Shown in pieces: positions 1 through 11,663 of a stretch of DNA of 64,000 bases. The notes beneath the pieces are model-generated. The model searched no databases and was not told the DNA's origin. It saw only the letters and a list, made by a program, of their open reading frames with translations. The position numbers and the translations under genes are program-made. Source of the DNA: Phragmites australis (lineage: Eukaryota; Streptophyta; Magnoliopsida; Poales; Poaceae); contig NC_084942.1 of the NCBI RefSeq assembly GCF_958298935.1, forward strand, positions 12,159,501-12,223,500, given 5' to 3'. Numbering within the stretch: position 1 is the first letter of the stretch; every line of letters starts with the position of its first letter.

Positions 1-1370
1 GTTTGCCCTGTGCCCCTTCGTCGTTGTATCACTCTGCGAATGATCGGCGCAGAGAAGGTAGGGCTAGCTATGGAGGGTTCTGCAAGGCTAGATGATCAAC
101 CAGCCGGCTGGCCGGTAGCCTATGATCTTCGAATCGTTCCTTGGTGGCCCCCTCAGTTTAGGTGAAGGTTGCCTACTTCCCGAGGTATTCTTCTCGGAAG
201 GTAGTGAGGGTTCGGTAGTTGTCGGTGTTGTGTCCTCGTCCCGCACCGTGTAGAGTGCACTAGGATTCCTCCTTGGAACAGTGATTCAAAGTGCGGCCTC
301 ACTCTGGGATGCCTCCGGGGCGTCCTCAGCCGCGTCCCCTGGGGTGGTTTTGGTTTGGAGCCCCACGGCTGGGGCTGATGTTGTTGCTGTTTTGGCATTG
401 CCGCTGCCACCCCCTTTGGAATCCGGAGGTATGAGCCTCCTCAAAGCCCCTCTTTGCTAGGGGAGAGGGGGTGTGTGGCGATGCCGCCTACGAGTGTGAC
501 TTCTCGGGGTTGACACAGAAAGTCTTGGTAGCTTGGCGAGTGCCTTCGGCGGAGTTTTTCCTCCTCTGCGTGCACATATTCCTTGAATTTGCTCATGAGG
601 ACTTCCACCGTGCGTATGGGACGTTGGTTTAGCCGATCATATAGGGGGCCTTTGGCCAGGCCCTAGGTCGCGGCATTGACGACCTAAGAGTTCGATATGC
701 CCCTAATCTGGGCCATGGTTTGGTAGAACCTTCGGAAGTAATCTTGGAGGGTTTCGTTGAACAGGCTTTCGGAGGTTATTGGCTCGACAAAGGTGCGCTG
801 GAAATTGCTACAGAATAGGTCTCGGAGTTGGGACCAGGCGTGAATAGCGCCAGGGTCTAGTGCCCAGAACCAGCGTATGGCCACCCCTTCCAGGGCGTGA
901 TGAAAGCATTTAGCCATGGTGGCCGGTCCGCCCCTGTTAGCTTCTATGGAGAGGGCTTAGGACCGGACGAAGTCATCAGGGTCTGAATCGCCCCTTAACT
1001 TAGGTAGCTTTGGGGTCTAAAAGCCCTGCGGGAAGGGCGTCCTCTGCAGGTCGGCCTATAGGGGAGAGTCATAGTCTTGCAGGGGATCCTTGCAATGTCG
1101 ACTCTGAGGCTCCGGAGGCTGAACATGCGGGGCCTTGGTGTCGAAGAGCTCATCGATTCATAGAGCTTGGATCGGAATAGCATTGGTCGTCACGGGGGCG
1201 GCGGTGGTCATGCGAGTAGCCTGGTACTCAACTCACATGGTCATTTATAGTTCCTCTATATGGGTTAGGAGTGCTGCCACGCATGATTGACGCTTGGCTG
1301 GAATGGTGTTTTCAGCGGTGGCGTTGGCTGCGGCCCCAAGGGGTGCAGCGGGGGCCTCGCCCTGGTGCTA
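1..1370 (-). pseudogene. Tat-like gypsy gag, fragment
   Basis: This is capsid (gag) coding sequence of a Ty3/gypsy element of the Tat/Grande kind, read on the minus strand. The clearest piece, 917 to 684, contains the retrotransposon-gag signature around WFWALDPGAIHAWSQLRDLF and ends near QDYFRRFYQTMAQIRGIS. The same stretch recurs on the plus strand at 26280-26500, which confirms the family. A second piece, 410 to 153, matches 26770-26890. The reading frame is broken by stops and shifts, so no capsid protein is expected. The right edge at 1370 is the target-site copy of a Tekay insertion; the gag continues at 11402. The left part of the element lies outside the window. Confidence 0.85.
1366..1370. 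repeat. Target-site duplication tgcta (left)
   Basis: The five bases tgcta directly before the 5' LTR are repeated exactly at 11397-11401 directly after the 3' LTR. They define the Tekay element 1371-11396 as one insertion event into the minus-strand Tat-like gag. Confidence 0.93.
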
Positions 1371-4300
1371 TGTCACGGCCCAGAGTTTCTAAACACGTAA
1401 TTAAGAGCTAATGAGCATCATTAGCATCTTTTGTTTTTGTTTTGAGCAGTATAGACATGCAATGAGGATTAAACCGAATGTGGTTAAACCAGGTTTAACT
1501 GATGCGTTGTAAAGCATCTCCCAAAACTTCTATGGAACATAGAGCTGGTGACAATTTTAGAAATAAGTAGATGCCAGGAGAAGAATATAAATGAATTTTC
1601 CCAAATTTTTGGGAAATATTTAGAAGGCATAAAAATCATCACAAGATGGAAAAGATAGCATCTTTGAACAATTTTTATTCAAAATTGGCTCAAGCATTCT
1701 GGGTCAAACAAGTTCAAATGGGTTCCTTATGAATTTTAGTTTCAAACAAAATTTGTTTTACTAATTTTGGGCAATGGGAAGGATTCCATTTGGTTAAGGT
1801 CTGTGGAGTGGGATATTTGCATTGCCGGCACTGTTCACGGCCCCACCTGTCATCCCCTTCGCACACACAGCTCTCAGCTCCCCCTTCTCCCGCTCTCACA
1901 GAGCAAGCGGCACCGCCAAACTTGACTTTGGTGGCCACCTCCACTTTGCCGGCCAAAAGATCAGCGCCAGGCCTTATCTCCCTCCCCTTGCCCTCTGCTT
2001 TCCCTCTCTCTTTCCCCTCTCGCGTGGCACCAACGAGCACAGAGAGCAGTGCAGCGCTAAGCAAAGCAGAGCCGCGGCCGCTGGCCAAAAATGCGCGTCA
2101 CCGGCGTGTCCCGCCGAGCTCGAGCAGGGTGGAGCACCGAGGGAGGACGCCAAGGCCCTCCTCTGCCGTTTCCCCTCCTTCCCCGGCCGTTTCCCGCACG
2201 GATTGGAGCCGTCCGCGCTTTCTTCCCCAACGGCGGCAACCGAGCTCCGCCGTCCTCCGTCGATCCGCCGCGTCCTCACTTCTCCGGCCCAACCCGCTGC
2301 ACGGTGAGCTTCCCCATGCTCCTGTACACGTTATGCGCGCGCCGTTTTCCCTCCATCCTGTCGCCGGCGCGTGCGTCCGCGACGACCGGCTGCCGTCGCG
2401 CCACAGCTCTCGCCGCCGGCCGTGCCACCGTCGAGCTCCTCAGCGTTTGGCCGTGCCATTTGGTCCACGCACCCTCATAGAAGCTATAGCCACCCTCGTC
2501 CGGGTCTATTGCGCCACGGTTTCGCCGCCGGGGACACCAACCGTGCCACCGCCGTGCTAGTTTCGCCCCTCGCCACCGCTCGCCGTGCTCCAGCCATCGC
2601 CGGTGTCGATGTGTGCCCCCGTCGTAACCGCGTGCTCGTGCTAGTGCTGTTGCCGTCCTCGTCCGGGACATTCAGGCCGCCGGCAGCCACCACAAGGGCC
2701 GCCGACCGTCCCCTGTTGCGCGCCCGCCAGCCATGGGCTGGTTTTGACTTCGGTCAAGGGAGCCGGGCCCGCGGTCAGTGGCTTGGGCTAGATCGGTACC
2801 AGTAGAAAAAGGGTTGGGGCTATTTAATATCCGGTTTAAATGGAAAATACAAATAGATTTAGATATGTATTGATAAATCGGCTGATAGCTTGTATAATGC
2901 GTGGAAAAATGTATATAGCTCCAAAAATTGTGAAACCAATTTTGTTGGCTTTGTTATGGCATGCTCTACCCATTAAAAATACCAGTGAGCATGAAATGTA
3001 TTCTGTAATTTATTGAATAAATGAAACATGTTTAAGATTTGATAATTCATAATTAAATCTTGGTAGCTCCAAAATTGATTAATCCAATTTTGTGAATCTT
3101 GCTAAATTGTGTCCTATTCAGTAAAAATATACACCCTCATGTTAAGCATAATTAACTTTCCAGCTTGGTTTAAGCTTTGGTTTATGCTTCAAGTATTTTG
3201 GGAAATGTTTAAATGGTTAACGCTAATTGCAATTAGGAAATATTTGATGTTTTAAGCGCAGGGCATAATGCATGTCACCTTCGCTGTTGCATGGCTTTCA
3301 TACTCATCATTGCATGCGATTATTCTTATAGAGAACGTCGATTCGACGACAGAGGTGAGCGAGGCTATTCCCGGAGGTTCTAACGGTGGTGATCGTGATT
3401 CGGGTAGCTGTGAGCAGCAGCTAGGGCAGCAAGGCAAGCATCTATCATATTGCACCGTGTCAATTCGAAATCTAATATGTTATCTATGCTTATGTATACA
3501 TTGCATGTGTCGGGTACCGAGTTGGGTAAAACCTATGCCGTTGCATTATCCCATTTTGGTCACATGTCATGTGTTATTCCTAGGAGCCTAGTGGTGTTGT
3601 CGAGGTCTAATTATAGTTCGCTATGCTTAGTGGTACTTAGGCTTTTTGGTAGAAGTCAACGACGGTGTCCACCGTTGTCGCGAGCCTAGGACTTATTACC
3701 TGTTCACATTTGTGGTTGTGTTGATGATGAGTCGGTTTGGTGAGTGGTGAGTTGAGACAAGGTGTGGGCGGTGTTAGGGGTGTCATCTGCTCACGAGGAG
3801 TCCTCAGGCAGTTCGGGAAGGGAACCCGGACACCGTAGACCGCTTGCACCGGTTAAGCACCGACCGTCGGTGTAGTCGGCTTTAGCACTTACCTTACTCA
3901 CCACATGCTGATATAATGGTAGGCGAGCTGATTACCTTCGCCGACGTGGTCATGTGGGCCTCGTCATAGATGGTGTGAGTCCGGTTTGAGTCCGGGCTTT
4001 TAGCGGTATTCGTTTGCTCGGGGAGTAGTTCTAATACCGCCGCGCCGAGCTATGGTTGATCCACATGGTTGGGCCTGGTTGGGAAAGGTTGTCACGGGTA
4101 CCCCCTTGTGTGCATATTAGTGGGTGGCACAAGCCGTATGGTCCCTGTGTCATATGGGTCCAGGGGTATCCCCCTGCAGGGTGTATGATCAGTTCGAACT
4201 GTCGCGCTCTCGGTCATGAGCATTGCTATCGCTTATCTCCACCGAGCGACCATGTTTGGTCATAGAGTTTCGATGTGGGTTGTGGCATGGTTGGTTTGGG

Positions 4301-4854
4301 TGGTTTGGTCGGTATGTGGTCGGTGGTTTGGTGGTAATGGCTTACTCTTATACACTTGTTGTTTATATATCTGTTCTGATCAGTTGGTTGGCACGGTTTG
4401 AGTGGGTGGTTGGTTAAGTCAGTTGCTTACACCTAGAGTCTAGGTTGCTTACCGCTTAATGAACTTAAACATGTCTTAATCCTTGCTACAGCTTTAAATG
4501 CATGATCCTTGGAGTCGAGAATATATATACTCATACTGTGTAAGACTTGCTAGTACCTTCGTACTAAGGGTACTGCCCTTAAGTTTTAGGTTCACAGGTT
4601 AGCGAGGAAGAGGCAGTGATCGGCTACTTTGTGCCTGCCGATCAGGGTGGCGGGCAGGAGTAGCACCTTCTACTCCGAATTCCAGCGCTTTTGGTATGGA
4701 GCGTAAGGGCATACGGCTCCATACTCTTTTGTTGTATAGGTTTATCTTCCGCTGCATAGTTGTTGTTGTTCCTCTTTTGTTGTAAATTGTGGAAGCAGTT
4801 GCACGTTTAAGTTTTGTAATACAACTTAATTACTTGCTCTCTATTAAATTGTGT
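1371..4854 (+). repeat. Tekay 5' LTR, truncated at 3' end
   Basis: This copy matches 7750-11240 along its whole length and then jumps straight into RT sequence. It contains an AT-rich first 400 bp, a GC-rich block at about 1790-2810 that gives several long overlapping ORFs (up to 256 codons, 1790-2560) and an AT-rich second half. The GC-rich ORFs are open in many frames on both strands, as expected from composition, and I assign no protein to them. The missing end is what 3' LTR positions 11241-11396 encode. Confidence 0.93.
4590..4663 (+). other. Exon-like frame in LTR, copy 1
   Basis: After a polypyrimidine-rich stretch and an AG there is a short open frame containing EEEAVIGYFVPADQGGGQE and ending at tag 4661-4663. 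The same frame is kept in four other LTR copies of this and a related family (see 10976, 19055, 23179, 31441). It may be the last exon of an LTR-borne transcript. No function is known to me; the protein piece is about 24 residues. Confidence 0.5.
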
Positions 4855-7551
4855 CCAAGTTCCTCACCTTGGGGATGCTTGACTCTATTTGTGAAGAAGA
4901 AAGATGACACTCTCCGGATGTGTGTTGATTACCGTCTGCTGAATGCAGTCACGGTGAAGAATGTGTATCCGCTTCCTAGGATTGACATCTTGTTTGATCA
5001 GTTGACTGGAGCCTGAGTCTTCTCAAAGATTGACTTGAGGCTGGGCTATCACCAGATCAAGGTCCGGCCAAAGGATATTCCAAAGACGGCGTTCTCTACT
5101 CGATACGGCTTGTATGAGTTCACCGTTATGTCGTTTGGCTTGACTAATGCGCCGGCTTTCTTTATGTACCTCATGAACTCGGTGTTCATGGAGGAGTTGG
5201 ACAAGTTTGTCGTGGTTTTCATCGACGACATTCTGATATACTCCAAGACTGAGCAAGAACACATTGGGCACCTCCGTATTGTTTTGGGCAGACTCCGAGA
5301 GCATCAGCTGTACGCCAAGTTCAGCAAGTGTGAGTTCTGGCTCAGGGAGGTGGCCTTTCTGGGACATGTTCTATCAGAGAACAGGGTGGCAGTTGACCCG
5401 AGCAAGGTGCAGGATGTGCTCGACTGGGTTCAGCCCCAGAATGTCAGTGAGATCCGGAGTTTTCTTGGACTTGCGGGCTATTACCGCCTATTCATCGAGA
5501 ACTTCTCCAAGGTTGCAAAACCAATGACAGAGTTGTTGAAGCAGGACAGCGTGTTCGAGTGGTCAGATGCATGTGAGTCCGCATTCCAGACTTTGAAGAA
5601 GCTGCTCACGACCACTCCAGTGCTTGCTCAGCCTGATGTGACCCGAGGGTTTGATGTGTTTTGCGATGCATCCAGCATCGGTCTCGGCTGTGTTTTGATG
5701 CAGGAGGACCGAGTCGTTGCATATGCATCCCGACAGTTGAAGCGTCACGAGGAGTACTATCCGACACATGATCTTGAACTTGCAACTGTCTTGCACGCTC
5801 TGAAGATGTGGCGCCACTACTTGATGGGCAACTTGTGCCGTATCTACACGGATCACAAGAGCCTGAAGTACATTTTCACGCAGGCGGATTTGAACATGAG
5901 GCAGTGCAGATGGCTTGAGTTGATCAAAGACTACGAGCTGGAGGTTCACTACCATCCTGGCAAGGCGAATGTGGTCGCCGATGCTTTGAGTCGAAAGGCT
6001 CATTGTCACTGTCTTATAGCCTCGCCGATGGATTCCATGTTGTGTGATGATTTCTGGCGTCTTGGGCTTGATATGGTGCCGGATGGTTTTATTGCAAATC
6101 TCGAAATCAAGTCCACGCTCATTGATGAGATTAAGGCTACACAGAGGGATGATAAGGGTATGGCCCGAATTCGAGAGAAGAGGAAGATCGGGCGGGCCTT
6201 GTGCTTTACTGAGGATGATCAGGGTGTTATCTGGTATGGGAACCGTCTAGCGGTTCCGAGGGTCGAGGCGCTGAGGAAGAAGATCCTTGATGAGGCTCAC
6301 AATTCGTTACTGTCCATTCACCCAGGCAGTACGAAGATGTATCAGGATTTGAAACCCTGTTTCTGGTGGACTCGCATGAAGCACGAGATTGCTAGGTATG
6401 TGTCTGAGTGCGACGTCTGCCGAAGGGTGAAGGTTGAACACATCAAGCCTGCCGGCACACTCCAGCCTTTGCCCATTCCATCTTAGAAGTGGGAAGAAGT
6501 TGGGATGGATTTCATTACCGGCTTACCGAAGACTTGGAGTGGGTATGACTCTATTTGGGTCATCGTGGACCGGTTGACAAAGTCCGCGCACTTCCTTCAT
6601 GTCAGGACCACTTATTCTGCTAAGCAGTATGCAGAGTTGTACCTCACTAGAATTGTTTGTCTCCATGGAGTGCCGAAGAAGATCGTTTCTGATCGGGGCA
6701 CACAATTTACTTCTCATTTCTGGAGAAATTTCCAGGAGGCTATGGAGACCGAGTTGTTCCACAGCACGGCGTATCACCCGCAGACGGATGGTCAGACGGA
6801 GAGGGTAAATCAGATTCTCGAAGATATGCTCCGTGCTTGTGTGCTCACTTATGGGAAGAAGTGGGACATATGACCACCGTTTGCGGAATTTTCGTATAAC
6901 AACAGTTTCCAGGCTAGTATTGAGATGGCGCCATTCGAGGCCATTTATGGTCGGAGGTGCCGTACGCCGCTGAATTGGTCCGAATCCGGTGAGCGGGCTT
7001 TTCTGGGTCTGGATTTGGTCCAGGAGGCAGAAGGTCATGTCCAGAATATCCGCAAGAGTATTCTCACGGCCCAGTTAAGGCAGAAGAGCTATGCAGATCG
7101 ACGTCGCCGAGAGCTCACATTTGAGGTGGGGGATCACGTGTACTTGAAGGTCTCACCTCTCAAAGGCTTTCGTCGATTCCAAGTCCGAGGCAAGCTGGCG
7201 CCTCAGTATGTTGGACCGTTTTAGATTCTAGCTCGGCGTGGAGAGGTTGCATATCAATTGGAGTTGCCGCCGTCCCTCTCTGCGGTACATAATGTGTTTC
7301 ATGTCTCACAACTCAAGAAGTGTCTCCGAGTCCCGACCGATGTCGTTGATGTTGCGCCCGAAGAATTGCAACCGGACTTGACATATTGTGAGAAGCCGAT
7401 GCGAGTCTTGGATGAAGCCGAGCGCAAGACACGGTGGAGTTCAATCAAATTCTTGAAGATTCAGTGGAGTAACCACTCCGAGTCCGAAGCGACTTGGGAG
7501 CGGGAAGATCAGCTTCGTTCCGAGTATCCTGAGTTCTTTGAGAATTTGTAA
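4852..7551 (+). pseudogene. Tekay pol (RT-RNaseH-INT-chromodomain)
   Basis: Pol polyprotein, in one frame throughout, interrupted by four in-frame stops at 5014, 6484, 6874 and 7222 and no frameshift. RT starts mid-domain ([15 protein letters not shown]) and includes the catalytic FIDDIL box near 5220. RNase H follows ([18 protein letters not shown], about 5650; ALSRK near 5990). The integrase zinc finger ends in CDVC near 6410. The integrase core has VDRLTKSAHF, SDRGTQFTSHFW and TERVNQILED, giving the D, D and E residues. A C-terminal chromodomain lies at about 7380-7545 (TRWSSIKFLKIQWSN, ATWE), which marks chromoviruses. The stop at 5014 stands where the related element at 22160 has Arg, consistent with CGA to TGA decay. 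Gag, protease and the RT start are deleted. The longest open stretch, 5035-6486, is a fragment and not a gene. Confidence 0.93.
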
Positions 7552-7736
7552 TACTAATGTAATATAGCGTATTTGGAATCTCTCGTGTGTATGTGTTCAT
7601 CTCTATGATTGAATAAAAATCTACGTTGGATTCCATCTCTTGCATCATGATGTCGGCTCACAACTTGCTAAGCATCACAGCGTGCTCATTATCCCCTCTC
7701 CTGCTTGTACCGAATCTCGGGACGAGATTCTTTTTA

Positions 7737-7748
7737 AGGGGGGGAGGT
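7737..7748 (+). other. Polypurine tract
   Basis: The purine run aagggggggagg lies directly before the TGTCACGG start of the 3' LTR. This is the normal position of the plus-strand primer for gypsy elements. Confidence 0.85.
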
Positions 7749-7749
7749 T

Positions 7750-10700
7750 TGTCACGGCCCAGAGTTTCTAAACACGTAAATAAGCACTAATGAGCATCAT
7801 TAGCATCTTTTGTTTTTGTTTTTAGCAGTATAGACATGCAATGAGGATTAAACCGAATGTGGTTAAACCAGGTTTAACTGATGTGTTGTAAAGCATCTCC
7901 CAAAACTTCTATGGAACATAGGGCTGGTGATAATTTTAGAAATTAGTAGATACCAAGAGAAGAATATAAATGAATTTTCCCAAAGTTTTGGGAAATATTT
8001 AGAAGGCATAAAAATCATCACAAGATGGAAAAGATAGCATCTTTGAACAATTTTTATTCAAAATTGGCTCAAGCATTCTGGGTCAAACAAGTTCAAATGG
8101 GTTCCTTATGAATTTTAGTTTCAAACAAAATTTGTTTTACTAATTTTGGGCAATGGGAAGGCTTCCATTTGGTTAAGGTCTGTGGAGTGGGATATTTGCA
8201 TTGCCGGCACTGTTCACGGCCCCACCTGTCATCCCCTTCGCACACACAGCTCTCTGCTCCCCCTTCTCCCGCTCTCACAGAGCAAGCGGTGCCGCCATAC
8301 TTGACTTTGGTGGCCACCTCCACGTTGCCGGCCGAAAGATCAGCGCCAGGCCTTATCCCCCTCCCTTGCCCTCTGCTTTCCCTCTCTCTTTCCCCTCTCA
8401 CGCGGCACCAGCGAGCTCAGAGAGCAGCGCAGCGCTGAGCAAAGCAGAGCCGCGGCTGCCGGCCAAAAATGCACGCCACCAGCGTGTCCCGCCGAGCCCG
8501 AGCAGGGTAGAGCACCGAGGGAGGACGCCAAGGCCCTCCTGTTCCATTTCCCCTCCTTCCCTGGCTGTTTCCCGCACGGATTGGAGCCGTCCGCGCTTTC
8601 TTCCCCAACGGCGGCAACCGAGCTCCGCCGTCCTCCGTCGATCCATCGTGTCCTCACTTCTCCAGCCCAACCCGCTGCACGGTGAGCTTCCCCATGCTCC
8701 TGTACACCTTATGCGCGCGTTGTTTTCCCTCCGTCCTGTCGCCGGCGCATGCGTCCACGACGACCGGCTGCCGCCGCGCCACAGCTCTCGCCGCCGGCCA
8801 TGCCACCGTCGAGCTCCTCGGCGTTTGGCTGCACCATTTGTTCCACGCGCCCTCGTAGAAGCTATGGCCACCCTCGTCCGGGTCTATTGCGCCACGGTTT
8901 CGCCGCCGGCGACGCCAACCGTGCCGCCGCCGTGCTAGTTTCGCCCCTCACCGCCGCTCGCCGTGCTCTGAACATCGCCGGTGTCGACGTGTGCCCCCAC
9001 CGTATCCGCGTGCTCATGCTGCTGTTGCCGCCCTCGGTCGGGCCATTCAGGCCGCCGTTCGCCGCCGACAGCCACCGCAAGGGCCGCCGACCGTCCCCCG
9101 TTGCGCGCGCGCCGGCCGTGGGCTGGTTTTGACTTCGGTCAAGGGAGCCGGGCCCGCGGTCAGTGGCTTGGGCTAGATCGGTACCGGTAGAAAAAGGGTT
9201 GGGGCTATTTAATATCCGGTTTAAATGGAAAATACAAATAGATTTAGATATGTATTGATAAATCGGCTGATAGCTTGTATAATGCGTGGAAAAATGTATA
9301 TAGCTCCAAAAATTGTGAAACCAATTTTGTTGGCTTTGTTATGGCATGAACTACCCATTAAAAATACCAGTGGGCATGAAATGTGTGCTGTAATTTATTG
9401 AATAAATGAAACATGTTTAAGCTTTGATAATTCATAATTAAATCTTGGTAGCTCCAAAATTGATGAATCCAATTTTATGAATCTTGCTAAATTGTGTCCT
9501 TTTCAGTAAAAATATACACCCTCATGTTAAGCATAATTAACTTTCCAGTTTGGTTTAAGCTTTGGTTTATGCTTCAAGTATTTTGGGAAATGTTTAAATG
9601 GTTAACGCTAATTGCAATTAGGAAATATTTGATGTTTTAAGCGCAGGGCATAATGCATGTCACCTTCGCTGTTGCATGGCTTTCATACTCATCATTGCAT
9701 GCGATTATTCTTATAGAGAACGTCGATTCGACGACAGAGGTGAGCGAGGCTATTCCCGGAGGTTCTAACGGTGGTGATCATGGTTCGGGTAGCTGTGAGC
9801 AGCAGCTAGGGTAGCAAGGCAAGCATCTATCATATTGCACCATGTCAATTAAAAATCTAATATGTTATCTACGTTTATGTATACATTGCATGTGTCAGGT
9901 ACCGAGTTGGGTAGAACCTATGCCAATGCATTATCCCATTTTGGTCACGTGTCATGTGTTATTCCTAGGAGCCTAGTGGTGCCGTCGAGGTCTAATTATA
10001 GTTCGCTATGCTTAGTGGTACTTAGGCTTTCCGGTAGAAGTCGACGATGGCGTCCACCGTTGTCGCAAGCCTAGGGCTTATTACCTGTTCACATTTGTGA
10101 TTGTGTTGATGATGAGTCGGTTTGGTGAGTGGTGAGTTGAGACGAGGTGTGGGCGGTGTTAGGGGTGTCATCTGCTCACGAGGAGTCCTCAGGTAGTTCG
10201 GGGAGGGAATCCGGACACCGTAGACCGCTTGCACCGGTTAAGCACCGACCGTCGGTGTAGTCGGCTTTAGCACTTACCTTACTCACCACATGCTGATATA
10301 ATGGTAGGCGAGCTGATTACCTTCGCGGACGTGGTCATGTGGGCCTCGTCATAGACGGTGTGAGTCCGGTTTGAGTTCGGGCTTTTAGCGGTATTCGTTT
10401 GCTCGGGGAGTAGTTCTAATACCGCCGCGCCGAGCTATGGTTGATCCACATGGTTGGGCCTGGTTGGGAAAGGTTGTCATGGGTACCCCCTTGTGTGCAT
10501 CTTAGCGGGTGGCACAAGCCGTATGGTCCCTGTGTTGTGTGGGTCCAGGAGTATCCCCCTGCAGGGTGTATAATCAGTTCGAACTGCCGCGCTCTCGGTC
10601 ATGAGCATTGCTATCGCTTATCTCCACCGAGCGACCATGTTTTGGTCGTAGAGTTTCGATGTGGGTTGTGGCATGGTTGGTTTGGGTGGTTTGGTCGGTA

Positions 10701-11396
10701 TGTGGTCGGTGGTTTGGTGGTAATGGTTTACTCTTATACACTTGTTGTTTATATATCTGTTCTGATCAGTTGGTTGGCAGGGTTTGAGTGGGTGGTTGGT
10801 TAAGTCAGTTGCTTACACCTAGAGTCTAGGTTGCTTACCGCTTAATGAACTTAAACATGTCTTAATCCTTGCTACAACTTTAAATGCATGATCCTTGGAG
10901 TCAAGAATATATATACTCATACTGTGTAAGACTTGCTAGTACCTTCGTACTAAGGGTACTACCCTTAAGTTTCAGGTTCACAGTTTGGTGAGGAAGAGGC
11001 AGTGTTCGGCTACTTTGTGCCTGCCGATCAGGGTGGCAGGCAGGAGTAGCACCTTCTACTCCGAACTCCGGCGCTTTTGGTATGGAGCCTAAGGGCATAC
11101 GGCTCCATACTTTTTTGTTGTATAGGTTTGTCTTCCGCTGCGTAGTTGTTGTTGTTCCTCTTTTGTTGTAAATTGTGGAAGCAGTTGCACGTTTAAGTTT
11201 TGTAATACAGCTTAATTACTTGCTCTCTATTAAATTGTGTTGTGATATTTCAGTTGGAAGGCATGTGTTCCGATCTTGGGCACAAAACACGTGCCGGGAC
11301 TACCGGAATGGTATTCTGGTTAATCGTCGAGGTTGTGATTATGAATAATGATCCTCTTGATGATTAATTAGAATACTATTTGGACGGTTCCTCACA
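7750..11396 (+). repeat. Tekay 3' LTR, complete (3,647 bp)
   Basis: The full LTR runs from TGTCACGGCC to GGTTCCTCACA and is followed by the tgcta duplication. It serves as the reference copy for the truncated LTR at 1371 and the solo LTR at 28069. It contains the GC-rich multi-frame block at 8169-9190, an exon-like frame at about 9720-9850 and another at 10976-11049. Confidence 0.95.
10976..11049 (+). other. Exon-like frame in LTR, copy 2
   Basis: An AG acceptor context (tttcag) precedes a frame containing GEEEAVFGYFVPADQGG and ending at tag 11047-11049. Compared with the other copies there are only a few base changes and the frame is intact. Confidence 0.5.
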
Positions 11397-11401
11397 TGCT
11401 A
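11397..11401. repeat. Target-site duplication tgcta (right)
   Basis: Exact copy of 1366-1370; the interrupted gag resumes directly after it. Confidence 0.93.
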
Positions 11402-11663
11402 CTGTTGCTGCTAGGTCTCTAGGTTAGGGAGCACCTTGGCTCTAGCCGCAACTATGGTCATTGCTGGGTCGACGATGGTTGTAAGGCCCCCGTTCCCCCC
11501 AGTTGGGGGTCGTCACCGGCACGGCTTGCGCCTGGTCATGGGATTGTCGCACAGGCGTGACCGTGGGGTAGGCTGCCGTCACCGCGGCCTTGGTGGTCTT
11601 CTTCTTGGGTCGCATCCTACCTCTCTTAGCACTTCGGTGTTCGATTCCCCACGGACGATGCAC
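11402..11663 (-). pseudogene. Tat-like leader and gag start
   Basis: This minus-strand piece continues the gag at 1-1370 across the Tekay insertion and reaches the element's own LTR. It matches the plus-strand leader at 25505-25760. The 18 bases at 11646-11663, read on the minus strand, lie directly after the LTR in the position of the primer-binding site; the plus-strand counterpart at 25506 reads tgacgccgtccgtgggga. I cannot say with certainty which tRNA it matches. The coding frame is broken. Confidence 0.75.

Larger units (their letters stand above)
1371..11396 (+). mobile_element. Tekay-type chromovirus, internally deleted
   Basis: A Ty3/gypsy element with LTRs beginning TGTCACGG and ending CTCACA, flanked by perfect tgcta duplications. 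Order is 5' LTR (1371-4854), pol remnant (4852-7551), polypurine tract (7737-7748) and 3' LTR (7750-11396). The chromodomain at the C-terminus of integrase and the very long LTRs point to the Tekay/Del lineage. A deletion removed the last 156 bp of the 5' LTR, the primer site, gag, protease and the start of RT; the breakpoint overlaps the three bases tgt. By eye the two LTRs differ at roughly 11 of the first 255 positions, so the insertion is not recent. It cannot move by itself. Confidence 0.93.

Noticed and set aside
1790..2560. 256-codon ORF as a host protein gene
   Set aside because: It lies within an LTR, is GC-rich and Ser/Pro/Arg-rich, and other frames on both strands are equally open. 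It looks like a composition effect; the same holds at 8201-8938 and 28446-29093.
5035..6486. 483-codon ORF as an intact gene
   Set aside because: It is the middle of a chromovirus pol between two stops that interrupt a longer frame; its ATG is an internal Met.
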